The notes: a model not told the origin generated them from the sequence alone. Shown: positions 1-8,475, counted from the first letter of the stretch. The stretch is 64,000 nt of DNA from Nocardia lijiangensis NBRC 108240 (GCF_001613045.1 NZ_BDBP01000029.1:1-64000); one strand, 5' to 3'. Translations and numbers: made by a program.

Positions 1-862
1 CCAGCTCGCGCGTCGCGTCCACGGCGCCGCTGTCGCGCACCAGCGCCGCCGCCTCGGCCGCCTCGGCGGCGGTGAGATTCTCGTGCCGCAGCTGCGCGGC
101 GAGACGTCCATTCGGGTGCTGTCGCAACGCGATCAGCACCGCGTGCGAGAACACCCCGGCTCGCAGATCGGCGCCGGTCGGCTTGCCCAGGCTCGCGGCG
201 TCGCCGACGAGATCGAGGAGGTCGTCGGTGAGCTGGAACGCGATCCCCAGCTCCCGCCCGAAACGGGAGAGCGCACGGACGTGGGCGGGATCGCAGCCGG
301 CCAGCTCCGCACCGAGACGGCACGGCAGCTCGAACAACGTGGCCGTCTTCCTGCGAAGGATCCCGACATGCTCGTCGGCGCCGAGCTCGGTGTCGTACAC
401 GTGCTCGGTCTCGCGGAGCTGACCGCTGCACACCGTGAACGCCGCCTCGGTCGCGGCTGCCACCGCGGCCTGCGGCAGCCGCGCGAGCACGGCCATCGCG
501 CACGCGAGCACATGCGTTCCGGCGGCCGCCGCATCGGTATTGCCCCATCGGGAATTCACGCTCGGCGCTCCGCGTCGGGTCGCCGCGCCATCCATCACAT
601 CGTCGTGCAGCAACGACGCGACGTGCACGAGTTCGATTGCGGTGGCGGCGTCGACGAGCAGCTCGTCGGCGGCACGGCCGAGGCTCGCGGAGAGGAAGAG
701 CAACCGCGGGCGAAGCCGTTTGCCGCCGTGCCGGATCAGCTCAGCCGCCATCCGGCGCAGGTCCGGGTCCCGCGTTGCCACGGCCTCGTGCATCGCGTCG
801 TCGAGCCGGGCGGCCCATCTGCTGTCGCTCGAAAGCGGCACGGTCTCCGGCGGCGAGGACAT
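1..862 (-). CDS. polyprenyl diphosphate synthase (partial, runs off left edge)
   Basis: Trans-isoprenyl diphosphate synthase that would elongate an allylic diphosphate with IPP. Translating the minus strand from the ATG at 862 gives at least 287 residues with no stop before the window edge. The first aspartate-rich motif reads HDDVMD (about residue 90), followed by the usual TRRGAPSVNSRWGN segment, and the second reads LTDDLLDLVGD (about residue 220). Family members are about 330-350 residues, so only the C-terminus is missing. The start is supported by AGAGGAG a few bases upstream of the ATG. The long form of the first motif region suggests a medium or long chain product, such as a menaquinone side chain, but chain length cannot be read with confidence. 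It is unrelated in position to the second polyprenyl synthetase at 24.6 kb. Confidence 0.88.
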   Translation of the reverse strand, partial: MSSPPETVPLSSDSRWAARLDDAMHEAVATRDPDLRRMAAELIRHGGKRLRPRLLFLSASLGRAADELLVDAATAIELVHVASLLHDDVMDGAATRRGAPSVNSRWGNTDAAAAGTHVLACAMAVLARLPQAAVAAATEAAFTVCSGQLRETEHVYDTELGADEHVGILRRKTATLFELPCRLGAELAGCDPAHVRALSRFGRELGIAFQLTDDLLDLVGDAASLGKPTGADLRAGVFSHAVLIALRQHPNGRLAAQLRHENLTAAEAAEAAALVRDSGAVDATREL

Positions 863-873
863 CCCGGCTCCTC

Positions 874-1085
874 TCAGAACCCGGCCACGACCTCGACATT
901 GCTCGGCGAATCCAGCACTACCTGCTGGACCTCCGGACGACTCGCGACCGCGATCAGCGGTGGTATCGATATCCGAGCTGCGACAGCATGGTTGAGCCAG
1001 AACCAGCGGATCTCACGCCCACCCGCCGCGGCAAGTGTATCGACTACCGCTTGGGCTCTAGGCCGAATGCCCGACGCAGTTCGCC
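874..1085 (-). pseudogene. orphan S8-protease prodomain fragment (inhibitor I9-like)
   Basis: On the minus strand an open frame of about 70 codons ends in a TGA at 876-874, just upstream of the polyprenyl synthetase start. Its translation contains a run of the type REIRWFWLNHAVAAR followed by LIAVASRPEVQQVVLD. This matches the pattern of subtilisin-type propeptides, where a 'xLWxxNAVA' strand is followed by 'LaaRPdVxxVxxD'. There is no ATG or GTG start in frame before an upstream stop, and no catalytic domain follows. I read it as a decayed remnant of a secreted serine protease or protease inhibitor. The call rests on by-eye pattern matching only. Confidence 0.4.
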
Positions 1086-1140
1086 TTCGCCCGGACCTCC
1101 GGCGGTATCAACGACCTTGCCGGCCGGTACCGTCCCTAGC

Positions 1141-1806
1141 ATGAGCAAGGCGATCGTGGAGCTTTCTCATCCGATCTCGGACGGCATGCTCACCTACCCG
1201 GGTCTGCCGCGGCCGCGTGTCACCACGGATATTTCGCGGGAGCAGTCGCCGCTGGTCGACATGACCTACGACATCGGACGCGTGGATATGGTCGGCAACA
1301 CCGGGACCTATATCGAGGCGCCCTTTCATTTCCATGCCGAGGGCGCCGATATCGCCGAGCTGCCGCTGGAACGTCTGTTGAACGTGCGGATCGTGATGAT
1401 CCGCGTGGCGGGTTCCGGCGCGGTGGGACCGGATGTGCTCGGCGACCCGGCGCGACTGTGGGGCAAGGCGGTGCTCGTGCACACCGGATGGTCGGCGCGG
1501 TGGGGTTCGCCGGCGTATCTGGGCCCCGGGCATCCGTTCCTGGTCGGCGAGGTCGCGGAGGCGCTGGTGGCGGCGAATGTGGCGCTGGTCGGCATCGACT
1601 CACTCGATATCGACGACACCTCGCTGCCGACGCGGCCGTGTCATCACACGCTGCTCGGTGCGGGTATCCCGATCATCGAGCATCTGACGAACCTGGACGC
1701 GGTCCCCGACACCGGCGCCCGGCTCGTCGCACTGCCCGCACCGGTGCGGGGGATGGGCACGTTCCCGCTGCGCGCTGTCGCGTGGACCGATCACGGCGGT
1801 GGCTGA
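1141..1806 (+). CDS. cyclase-family (kynurenine formamidase-like) hydrolase with altered metal motif
   Basis: This 221-residue protein belongs to the cyclase/KynB-like alpha/beta hydrolase family, whose members hydrolyse N-formylkynurenine, isatin or related amides using metal held by an HxGTHxDxPxH motif. The fold signals are present: a start like VELSHPISDGMLTYPGLP, a central motif at about residues 45-60, and the C-terminal CHHTLLGAGIPIIEHLTNLD block. The motif itself reads NTGTYIEAPFHF, so the two histidines and the aspartate that bind zinc in KynB are Asn, Tyr and Glu. The downstream His and Glu are kept. Either the protein uses a different metal arrangement or it has a different chemistry. 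It stands alone, with no tryptophan catabolism genes nearby. Confidence 0.8.
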   Translation: MSKAIVELSHPISDGMLTYPGLPRPRVTTDISREQSPLVDMTYDIGRVDMVGNTGTYIEAPFHFHAEGADIAELPLERLLNVRIVMIRVAGSGAVGPDVLGDPARLWGKAVLVHTGWSARWGSPAYLGPGHPFLVGEVAEALVAANVALVGIDSLDIDDTSLPTRPCHHTLLGAGIPIIEHLTNLDAVPDTGARLVALPAPVRGMGTFPLRAVAWTDHGGG

Positions 1807-1852
1807 TCGCCGCCGCACACCGGAATCGACGAGCACGCCGTGCAGATGTGCA

Positions 1853-2176
1853 TCAGCCGCAACAGAAGGGGTTGTCGCACGGCTCGCCGATTTCGCTGCC
1901 GTAGGCGACGAAGCCGCGGATGGGCGCCAGGATCTCCTCGACCGTCCCGGCGCCCAGTGACGGGACGGAAGGGTCGGCCGGTCTGCCCCACGTGGCAGGC
2001 GTGTCATCGATATCGAAACGGCGCAGCCCGTCGACGAAGAGCGTCCAGAGCGGGTGATCGGGGAAGCCGTTGATCCGCAAGATCCACCATGAGCCGTCGA
2101 CGAACGCCGCGACCGGGAAGTGGGCCTTTCCGGTCCGTTGCCACCGAGGTTGTGCGGTCAGCTCCGGGTGCGACAT
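1853..2176 (-). CDS. conserved hypothetical protein, small
   Basis: A 107-residue soluble protein that I do not recognise. It contains a compact, aromatic-rich region (SWWILRINGFPDHPLWTLFVDG, split here: SWWILRINGF then PDHPLWTLFVDG) and ends in a cysteine-rich tail, CDNPFCCG. The composition and codon bias fit a real gene rather than a shadow frame. The ATG at 2176 is preferred; a GTG two codons upstream (2182) is also possible. The tail could bind metal, but nothing else supports that. It lies convergent with the cyclase-family gene, with a gap of about 46 bp. Confidence 0.65.
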   Translation of the reverse strand: MSHPELTAQPRWQRTGKAHFPVAAFVDGSWWILRINGFPDHPLWTLFVDGLRRFDIDDTPATWGRPADPSVPSLGAGTVEEILAPIRGFVAYGSEIGEPCDNPFCCG

Positions 2177-2254
2177 TCCCACAGTCTGCTCGATCGCCGT
2201 TCACCCGTCACCCACCGCCGTTCGGATGAAGTGTGGGACCGGGACAGCAATCGG

Positions 2255-2695
2255 TCAGTACCGGGCCGAATCCGCACGCCGCCAGGACGCCGCGATCGCG
2301 CCGAGTAGCGCTGTGAGAAGGATCAGCGCCATAAAGACCTGTCCGTGCAAGCCGAGAACGAAAAGAGTCCGATCGGCGAACTCGGGATCGTAGGTCGCGG
2401 TATCGGGGAACAGCAGCGCACCGGTCATCCCGAGCCACGGGGTGGCCACAACTGCTGCAGCGCATAGCGTCCGGCCGTATGCGTCCCGGCCCGGTCGCAG
2501 GGCCAGCGTCCGGCCGATGACGCCGAGGAGCACCGTCATCACCATGTATTGAGCGTCGTGGAACTTCGCATGCGGCGGCCAGTTCGGGTTGAAGGCGTGC
2601 TGCACGGCGAGGTCGGGAATGACCAGGTCGGCGAGTACGGCGCTGACCATCGTGATCACCGCTACTGCGGCGATCACGATTCGAGGCAAAGGCAT
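2255..2695 (-). CDS. small integral membrane protein
   Basis: A 146-residue protein with about four hydrophobic segments (near residues 5-28, 48-66, 78-96 and 112-133). Between the first two lies a polar loop, HAFNPNWPPHAKFHDAQ, that looks conserved and family-defining; I believe it belongs to an uncharacterised actinobacterial membrane family, but I cannot name it with certainty. The start ATG at 2695 directly begins a signal-like hydrophobic helix. It lies 50 bp downstream of the FAD monooxygenase on the same strand, so the two could be co-transcribed under the TetR-controlled promoter near 4.0 kb. No enzymatic motif is visible. Confidence 0.7.
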   Translation of the reverse strand: MPLPRIVIAAVAVITMVSAVLADLVIPDLAVQHAFNPNWPPHAKFHDAQYMVMTVLLGVIGRTLALRPGRDAYGRTLCAAAVVATPWLGMTGALLFPDTATYDPEFADRTLFVLGLHGQVFMALILLTALLGAIAASWRRADSARY

Positions 2696-2745
2696 CGAGC
2701 AGGACCTCTCGTCTCTCAGAGGGTGGATCGGGTGTTTCGGGCAGG

Positions 2746-3849
2746 TCAGAGCGTCCAGGAGTAGGCGGGCGTTATCGAACGACCGAAGAGTGCGCTGGGT
2801 AGGAGGGGGAGCACGGTGTCGCGTAGCGCGGTCGCCAGTGGTGAGTTCCAGTGCGCGGGTGCGCCGACCCGGCGCGAGAGTTGGGCGATCATCTGGGTGC
2901 GGGGCCTGCGGAGGCGGTCGTATTCCTGCAGTCCCGCGTCGACGCCGAAGGTGTCCACGGTGGCGGCCAGCGTGACGGCGTCCTCGAGTGCTTGGCAGGC
3001 GCCCTGCCCGAGGTTGGGGGCCATGGCGTGCGCGGCGTCGCCGAGAATCGCGACTTTCCCGCGGACGTAGGTGCGCAGGTTCGGTAGCTCGTGGGTGTCG
3101 TGCTGCAGGACGGCATCTGGGCGTGCGGCATCGAGTAGGGCTGGGACGGGATCGTGCCAGCGCGCGAACCGCTCACGAAGTCGATCCAGCCCCAGACGGG
3201 ATCCGGCTGGGGCGTTACCCATCAGATAGCAGTAGACACGGCCGTCGGGCATCGGAATGTAGCCGAAACGTTCACCTCTACCCCACATTTCGACACTGCC
3301 CTCGACGGCGTGGGGCGCGGTGAGCAGGCGCCAAGTGGTGTACCCCAAATAGCGTGGGCCAGCGGCGTGCGGCCAGAGCGAGTATCGGGTCACGCTGTGC
3401 ACGCCGTCGGCGCCGATCACGAGATCCGCGGTGGCGGTGCCGCCGTCGTGGTGGACTGCGCCGTCGGGCAGGACCTGCCGCACGGTGGTTCCCGGTCGCA
3501 GGACATGCGCGGGGAGGGCCGCGCGCAGGATGTCCACCAGTGCGGCCCGGTGAATGATCGCCCACGGGCCGAATCGCCGTTCGAGTTCTTCGATGTCGTT
3601 GCGGATCAACCAGGCCCCGTTGACGCCTCGGATGCCCTGCGGCGGGCCGGCCGGTCCGCCGGTGCGCAGGAGGTCACCGAGGCCGAGCGTGTCCAAGGCG
3701 CGCAGCCCGTTGGGCTGGATCGACAGCCCCGCACCGATTTCGGTGATCTCCGGCGCGCGTTCGAGCACCTTTACCTGCCAGCCACGTTGGTGGAACGCCA
3801 CCGCAGCGGCCAGCCCGCCGATGCCGCCGCCCACGACGAGCGCCTTCAT
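2746..3849 (-). CDS. FAD-dependent monooxygenase (aromatic hydroxylase type)
   Basis: A 367-residue group A flavoprotein monooxygenase. The three family fingerprints are clear: an N-terminal Rossmann motif starting MKALVVGGGIGGLAAA, the central DG motif GADGVHS, and the GD motif ILGDAAHAMAPNLGQGACQ with the following ALEDA. Such enzymes hydroxylate aromatic or polyketide substrates with NAD(P)H and O2 in the cytoplasm; the substrate here is not deducible. The start at 3849 is chosen because the fold begins there, although the open frame extends about 54 codons further upstream with no fold support. The divergent TetR gene and the palindromic operator between them suggest ligand-inducible control. 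Confidence 0.88.
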   Translation of the reverse strand: MKALVVGGGIGGLAAAVAFHQRGWQVKVLERAPEITEIGAGLSIQPNGLRALDTLGLGDLLRTGGPAGPPQGIRGVNGAWLIRNDIEELERRFGPWAIIHRAALVDILRAALPAHVLRPGTTVRQVLPDGAVHHDGGTATADLVIGADGVHSVTRYSLWPHAAGPRYLGYTTWRLLTAPHAVEGSVEMWGRGERFGYIPMPDGRVYCYLMGNAPAGSRLGLDRLRERFARWHDPVPALLDAARPDAVLQHDTHELPNLRTYVRGKVAILGDAAHAMAPNLGQGACQALEDAVTLAATVDTFGVDAGLQEYDRLRRPRTQMIAQLSRRVGAPAHWNSPLATALRDTVLPLLPSALFGRSITPAYSWTL

Positions 3850-3983
3850 CGCCGACCCTCGCGACCACAGGCCGACCCGACACAGGCGCGCATCCGAGCG
3901 GATCTGGATTGCCGCCACCACACCGCGATCGTGACCACCACAACCGCCAGAAGTACCCACCACCAACGTTCCACGCGCACTCC

Positions 3984-4034
3984 TTAGAGCCTCTAAATTA
4001 TTTAGAGACATTAAGACACCATAGATGCTCTAGA
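3984..4034. promoter_or_regulatory. palindromic operator cluster between monooxygenase and TetR genes
   Basis: The intergenic region has alternating half-sites: TTAGAG (3984-3989), CTCTAAA (3991-3997), TTTAGAG (4001-4007), and a looser CTCTAGA (4028-4034). CTCTAAA-TTA-TTTAGAG is a perfect 7-bp inverted repeat, and TTAGAG-C-CTCTAA forms a second overlapping palindrome. The site is A/T-rich in very GC-rich DNA and sits between divergent genes, as expected for a TetR-family autoregulator's binding site. Confidence 0.65.
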
Positions 4035-4071
4035 ATGTCAACGAGTGCGGTGAACCAGCAGAAGGGTGACG

Positions 4072-4797
4072 ATGTCAACACAGACCGCCGGAAGGCGCGA
4101 GCGGCTACGCAAGGCCACCCTGAAGGAAATCCACGAGGCAGTACGCACACTGCTGGTCGAGCAGGGGCCGGCCGCGGTGACCATCAACGCGGTAGCCCGG
4201 CAGGTCGGGATGAGCGGGCCGGCCCTCTATCACTACTACCCCGGCCACGACGCGCTGGTCGGCGCGGTGACCGCGGACTTCTTCGACGACCTGGCCATCG
4301 CCATGGAACAGGTCCGCGACGCCCGCGCCCGCGCACCGGTCGGCGAGCGCATACTGGCGGTCTGCCGCGCCATGCGCACCTGGGCGATCACTCACCCGGC
4401 AGAGTTCGGCTGGATCTTCGCCGCCCCGATCACCCCATTGAACCGGCAACCGGATTCCGAACGCCACCGGGCCGGCCAGCGGTTCGAACGAGTGCTGCTG
4501 GACCTGACGATCGAGCTCTGGCAGACACGCCCGTTCCCGGTACCCGACCCGGCAGAGCTGCCCTCGTCCTTACGCGAACAGCTGATCACCTACTCGGCCA
4601 CAATCGGCGAACAGCTACCACCCGCAGCCGCGCACGTGTTCCTGTCCTGCTGGATCCGGCTCTACGGCCTGCTGTGCATGGAAGTCCTGCACCAGCTCGA
4701 CTTCGCCTACTCCGACCTCGAACCGGTCTACGAAGAATGCCTCCGCGACCTGACCGGCATCCTCGGCCTGGCACCCACCGACCAACCGACCACATGA
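4072..4797 (+). CDS. TetR/AcrR-family transcriptional regulator
   Basis: A 241-residue regulator. Residues about 10-57 form the N-terminal helix-turn-helix (ATLKEIHEAVRTLLVEQG, then VTINAVARQVGMSGPALYHY), typical of TetR proteins. The long C-terminal ligand domain has the WHG/TetR_C form, with a helix beginning FFDDLAIAMEQ and a later AEFGWIFAAP segment. The ATG at 4072 is preferred over the GTG at 4066 because AAGGG lies 5 bases upstream of it. It probably represses itself and the divergent flavin monooxygenase through the palindromes at 3984-4034. The ligand is unknown. Confidence 0.88.
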   Translation: MSTQTAGRRERLRKATLKEIHEAVRTLLVEQGPAAVTINAVARQVGMSGPALYHYYPGHDALVGAVTADFFDDLAIAMEQVRDARARAPVGERILAVCRAMRTWAITHPAEFGWIFAAPITPLNRQPDSERHRAGQRFERVLLDLTIELWQTRPFPVPDPAELPSSLREQLITYSATIGEQLPPAAAHVFLSCWIRLYGLLCMEVLHQLDFAYSDLEPVYEECLRDLTGILGLAPTDQPTT

Positions 4798-4955
4798 GCA
4801 TCTCTGCTCCGTATCTGCCCCGGTCCCATGCTCGATACCGAACTCAGCGGCCAGCGCGAGGGCCGTCCGCCAGGTGTTCGACACCGACCTGGGACTTACC
4901 CGCCCAGGAGCCGAGGCGCCCGATCGAGCTCGAGTTGCACGCGCCCGAAGAACCC

Positions 4956-5309
4956 CTAGAGCGGGCTCGGTTCGGAGGCGTGGGGGGCGCCGATCCAGTG
5001 CAGGAGTTGATGGACGGTTTCGTCCGCGAGGCGGTAGCGCACGATGCGGCCGCTCTTGGATGCGGTGACCCAGCCCTGGTAGCGCAGCAGCCGCAGGGCG
5101 TGTGACGCGGCGGTCGCCGTCATCCCGACGGCGGCGGCGAGGTCGGTCACGCTCTGGTCGGGGGTGTGGTGCAGGCACACCAGCAGACGGAGCCGATTGA
5201 CGTCGGAGAGCAGGTCGAATCGGCGGGCCCAGTGTTCGATACCGGCCACATCCAGGCCGGGCGCTGGGGGCCGGGCGTGTTCGGGGTCGAGCGGGAGGCT
5301 TGCGGGCAC
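4956..5309 (-). CDS. ArsR/SmtB-family winged-helix regulator
   Basis: A 117-residue ArsR-type regulator. It has the expected order: a helix with LSDVNRLRLLVCL, the recognition region DLAAAVGMTATAASHALRLL, and the wing segment YQGWVTASKSGRIVRYRL. Start is GTG at 5309. It is divergent from the nickel/cobalt ECF transporter genes, so a metal-responsive role (NmtR/KmtR-like) is likely. The exact metal site cannot be assigned: the canonical ELCVCDL box is not present, and only one cysteine is seen in the alpha-3 region. The transporter link is inferred from position. Confidence 0.82.
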   Translation of the reverse strand: MPASLPLDPEHARPPAPGLDVAGIEHWARRFDLLSDVNRLRLLVCLHHTPDQSVTDLAAAVGMTATAASHALRLLRYQGWVTASKSGRIVRYRLADETVHQLLHWIGAPHASEPSPL

Positions 5310-5427
5310 GGTTCTACTCTGCCGTTCTCTCTTGGCCGGGGCCAGTCATCGCGAATGCTCACATATCGGTCCACTTGTACATATATTGCGAGTATCGTAT
5401 CGGGAGGTGAGCTACACCACATCGGCC

Positions 5428-6492
5428 ATGCATATGAGCGATGGCATCATCGACGCACCCACTTCTGTGATGTTCACCGTCGTCGCAGTTGCGGGCTTGG
5501 GGATCGCAGCATGGCGCGCGCGTGCCGAACTAGACGAGCGCGCCGCTCCGATGGCAGGTCTGGTGGCCGCGTTCATCTTCGCGGTGCAGATGGTGAACTT
5601 CCCGATTCTGCCCGGCGTGAGCGGACATCTATTGGGCGGGGCGCTGGCCGCGATCCTGGTCGGCCCCTACGTGGGGGCGCTGTGTGTGGCGATCGTGCTG
5701 GTTGTGCAGGCACTGCTGTTCGCCGACGGCGGGTTGACCGCACTGGGGACGAACATCACGAATATGGCGCTGGTCGGGGTAGCGGCCGGGTACTTCGTTG
5801 CGCGCCGGCTACTGCCTCTCGCGCCGCGGCAGGGCGGGATCGGTGTCGTCGCCTTCGTTGCCGCATTGGCCGGAACCGTCCTTGCCGCAATGGGTTTCGT
5901 TGTCGAGTACGCGATCGGCGGGGCCGCGGGGTCCACCGTCGGCGCGGTCGCCTGGTACATGCTGGTCACCCACACGCTGATCGGTGTCGGGGAGGGGATC
6001 ATCACCGCGATCACCGTCGTCGCCGTCGTCAACGCCCGCCCCGACCTCGTGTATCTGCTGCGTGCCACCGACCGGACGGCGGCGCCGTCGCGTGTTGCTC
6101 TGTCGATGAACGGATTCCTGTTCGGTTTCGCCGCGGTCGCGGTGCTCGTCGCGGGGCTGTTGTCGTATGTGGCGAGTTCGCAGCCGGACGGCCTCGATGC
6201 GACGACGCAGCGTGGCTGCACCATAGTCGAGGTCGACGGAGCCGAGGAGTTGCACGGTGAGTGCATCGCCCAGAACACAGGCGATCACGCACTGGCGGAT
6301 TCGCCGCTGGCCGACTACACGATCGGCGGTGACGACCGGCTGACCGGCGTAGCGGGCGTGGTCGGCGTCGCCGCGGCCTTCGCCGCGCTCTTCGCGGTGG
6401 TGCGCATCATCAGAGCGGGACGATCGAATCATCCAGAGGCCGCACGTGTTTCGGAGAACCGAGACCGGTCGCCCGAACAGGAGTCCACGTAG
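5428..6492 (+). CDS. cbiM: nickel/cobalt ECF transporter substrate component, CbiM-CbiN fusion
   Basis: A 354-residue membrane protein that binds and passes Ni2+ or Co2+ in an energy-coupling-factor importer. It begins MHMSDGIID, matching the N-terminal metal-binding MHI/MxxG signature of CbiM/NikM, in which Met1 and His2 take part in the site; this favours the ATG at 5428 over a GTG at 5407. About seven hydrophobic segments follow, with the NxTNM block (GTNITNMALVG). After about residue 220 comes a CbiN/PDGLE-like part (SSQPDGLDATTQ), flanked by two more helices. The next gene starts directly after its stop. An AT-rich promoter region, probably controlled by the divergent ArsR regulator, precedes it. 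Confidence 0.9.
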   Translation: MHMSDGIIDAPTSVMFTVVAVAGLGIAAWRARAELDERAAPMAGLVAAFIFAVQMVNFPILPGVSGHLLGGALAAILVGPYVGALCVAIVLVVQALLFADGGLTALGTNITNMALVGVAAGYFVARRLLPLAPRQGGIGVVAFVAALAGTVLAAMGFVVEYAIGGAAGSTVGAVAWYMLVTHTLIGVGEGIITAITVVAVVNARPDLVYLLRATDRTAAPSRVALSMNGFLFGFAAVAVLVAGLLSYVASSQPDGLDATTQRGCTIVEVDGAEELHGECIAQNTGDHALADSPLADYTIGGDDRLTGVAGVVGVAAAFAALFAVVRIIRAGRSNHPEAARVSENRDRSPEQEST

Positions 6493-7254
6493 GTGACCTC
6501 CGTCAGCCACCGGCTGTACCTACCCGGCAACTCGCCGGTGCATCGGACACCGGCCGAAGTGAAGATCGCCTGCGCCACGGTCACGGTTTTCGCCGTGGTC
6601 GCAACGCCGCGGGAGATGTTCTGGCCGTTCGCTGCCTACGCGGCCGGACTGATCGCGCTCTGGCGCGTGGCGCAGATCCCGCCGCGGTGGATCGCGCCGC
6701 GGCTGCTCGTCGAATTGCCGTTCGTCGTGTTGGCGATTCTGCTGCCGTTCGCCGCCGGCGAATCCAGAACGACGTTGCTCGGGCTGTCGCTGTCGACGAC
6801 CGGTCTCTATGCCGCCTGGGGGATCATTGCGAAAGGAACCATCGGGGTAGGGATTTCGCTGACAGTGGCGGCCACGACGAGCGTCCGCGAGCTGCCCGCC
6901 GGGCTCAGCAGGCTCCGCGTGCCCGGCATGATCGTCACGATCGTCGTGCTGATGCTGCGCTACGTGGACGTCATCGCCGACGAGGCGGCGCGCATGCGCC
7001 TTGCGCGAGTCTCGCGTGGCGACGACCCGCGTACGATACGTCAGATCGGCGCGACGGCACGCGGCGTCGGCAGCCTGTTTCTGCGATCCTACGAACGAGG
7101 CGAACGGGTTCACTTGGCGATGCTCTCGCGGGGTTTCACCGGCACGATGACGGATTTCGGCACGCCCTCGGGCACCCGCGGGCAACGCTTGCTCGCCTGC
7201 GTTCCCGCCTTGGCCGCGGTGTGTGTCTGTCTGGGCGCATGGGTCGTCCGGTGA
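6493..7254 (+). CDS. cbiQ: cobalt ECF transporter T component CbiQ
   Basis: A 253-residue transmembrane coupling protein that links the ATPase to the CbiM substrate component. The first half has four to five hydrophobic helices. The cytoplasmic coupling region contains the family's two short Ala-Arg-Gly-type motifs (AARMRLARVSRG and LAMLSRGFTG). A final hydrophobic segment closes the protein. The GTG start immediately follows the cbiM stop, and its stop overlaps the start of the ATPase gene, so the three are translated as one unit. Confidence 0.9.
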   Translation: MTSVSHRLYLPGNSPVHRTPAEVKIACATVTVFAVVATPREMFWPFAAYAAGLIALWRVAQIPPRWIAPRLLVELPFVVLAILLPFAAGESRTTLLGLSLSTTGLYAAWGIIAKGTIGVGISLTVAATTSVRELPAGLSRLRVPGMIVTIVVLMLRYVDVIADEAARMRLARVSRGDDPRTIRQIGATARGVGSLFLRSYERGERVHLAMLSRGFTGTMTDFGTPSGTRGQRLLACVPALAAVCVCLGAWVVR

Positions 7255-7970
7255 ACGAGCCGGCGGCGTCCGCCGTCCGCGTCGTCGACCTGGCCTTCGC
7301 GTATCCGGATGGGACCGGTGCGCTGCACGGGCTGAATCTCGACATCGCCGGTGGGGAGCGGGTCGCGGTTCTCGGACCCAACGGCGCGGGCAAGTCCACC
7401 CTCATGCTCCATCTCAACGGTGTGCTCAGCGCGAGCTCCGGCGAGGTGTACATCGGCGATACGCGTTTGGACCGCAACACCGTTCGGGCCATCCGCCAGC
7501 GCGTCGGTGTGGTGTTCCAAGATCCGGACGATCAACTGTTCATGCCGACCGTCGAACAGGATGTCGCGTTCGGACCGATCAATTTCGGCATGCGCGGCGA
7601 GCGTCTCACCGAGAGTGTGCGCTTCGCGCTCGCCGCGGTCGGAATGTCGGATCGCGCCGATCGCTCGCCGACACGCCTGTCGCTCGGCGAACGCCGCCGC
7701 GCCGCGCTGGCCACCGTACTGGCTTGCCGTCCGGAGGTGCTCGTCCTCGACGAACCGGCCGCCAACCTCGACCCGGTAGCCCGCCGCGAACTCGCCGACA
7801 TCCTGCTGGCCCTGCCGACCACACTCGTCCTGGTGACCCACGACCTGCCCTACGCCCAGCGCATCTGCGACCGCGCGGTGATCCTGGACAGCGGACGCAT
7901 CGTGGCGGACGGTCCCATCGACGAAATCCTCTGCGACACCGACCTTCTCGCCCGGCACCGCCTCAGCTAG
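7251..7970 (+). CDS. cbiO: cobalt ECF transporter ATPase CbiO
   Basis: A 239-residue ABC ATPase. It has Walker A GPNGAGKST (about residue 40), a Q-loop in VFQDPDDQLF, and Walker B VLVLDEPAANLDP. The signature is LSLGERRRAAL, a variant of LSGGQ. H-loop: LVTHDL. Start is taken as GTG at 7251, overlapping the cbiQ stop by four bases; an in-frame ATG at 7239 would add four residues. Only one ATPase is present, so the active complex probably uses a CbiO homodimer. Confidence 0.9.
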   Translation: MNEPAASAVRVVDLAFAYPDGTGALHGLNLDIAGGERVAVLGPNGAGKSTLMLHLNGVLSASSGEVYIGDTRLDRNTVRAIRQRVGVVFQDPDDQLFMPTVEQDVAFGPINFGMRGERLTESVRFALAAVGMSDRADRSPTRLSLGERRRAALATVLACRPEVLVLDEPAANLDPVARRELADILLALPTTLVLVTHDLPYAQRICDRAVILDSGRIVADGPIDEILCDTDLLARHRLS

Positions 7971-8040
7971 TTGCTGTTGCCGGGTTCTGGGCCATCCGAC
8001 TGCCCGAGAACCGCGCGATATGCCCGGGGATTCGAGGGCA

Positions 8041-8475
8041 TCAGTCGAGACAGAACTCGTTGCCCTCGATGTCTTGCATCACGATGCACGACTCGTTGTG
8101 GCCATCGGCGGACAGCAGTCGCACGCGTACCGCGCCGAGGGTGATCAGTCGTGCGCACTCGGCTTCGAGTGCGGCGAGGCGCTTTTCACCCACGAGGCCG
8201 GTGCCGACCCGCACGTCGAGATGCACCCGATTCTTGACGACCTTGCCTTCGGGAACGCGCTGGAAATACAGTCGCGGGCCCACTCCTGACGGATCGACAC
8301 AGGCGAACGACGAACCCTGACGCTGAGGCGGCCGCAAGCGATCGAAATCGTCCCACGTAGTGAACCCCTCTGGTGGCGGCGGTACCACGTAGCCCAACAC
8401 CTCGCACCAGAAACGAGCGACGCGCTCGGGTTCTGCGCAGTCGAAGGTGACTTGGACCTGCTTGACCGATGCCAT
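8041..8475 (-). CDS. VOC/glyoxalase-superfamily protein
   Basis: A 144-residue protein of two beta-alpha-beta-beta-beta units. The first has VQVTFDCAEPERVARFWCEVLGY and the second VHLDVRVG...EGNEFCLD, both typical of the glyoxalase/bleomycin-resistance/dioxygenase superfamily. Members bind a metal or sequester a ligand; the substrate here is unknown. The ATG at 8475 is chosen because the fold starts at VKQVQVTFD. It stands alone, convergent with cbiO with a 70-bp gap. Confidence 0.8.
   Translation of the reverse strand: MASVKQVQVTFDCAEPERVARFWCEVLGYVVPPPPEGFTTWDDFDRLRPPQRQGSSFACVDPSGVGPRLYFQRVPEGKVVKNRVHLDVRVGTGLVGEKRLAALEAECARLITLGAVRVRLLSADGHNESCIVMQDIEGNEFCLD

Noticed and set aside
5310..5427. 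Cobalamin or Ni/Co riboswitch upstream of cbiM
   Set aside because: No B12-box-like or czcA-type structure could be recognised; the gap is short and A/T-rich, more like a promoter controlled by the divergent ArsR gene.
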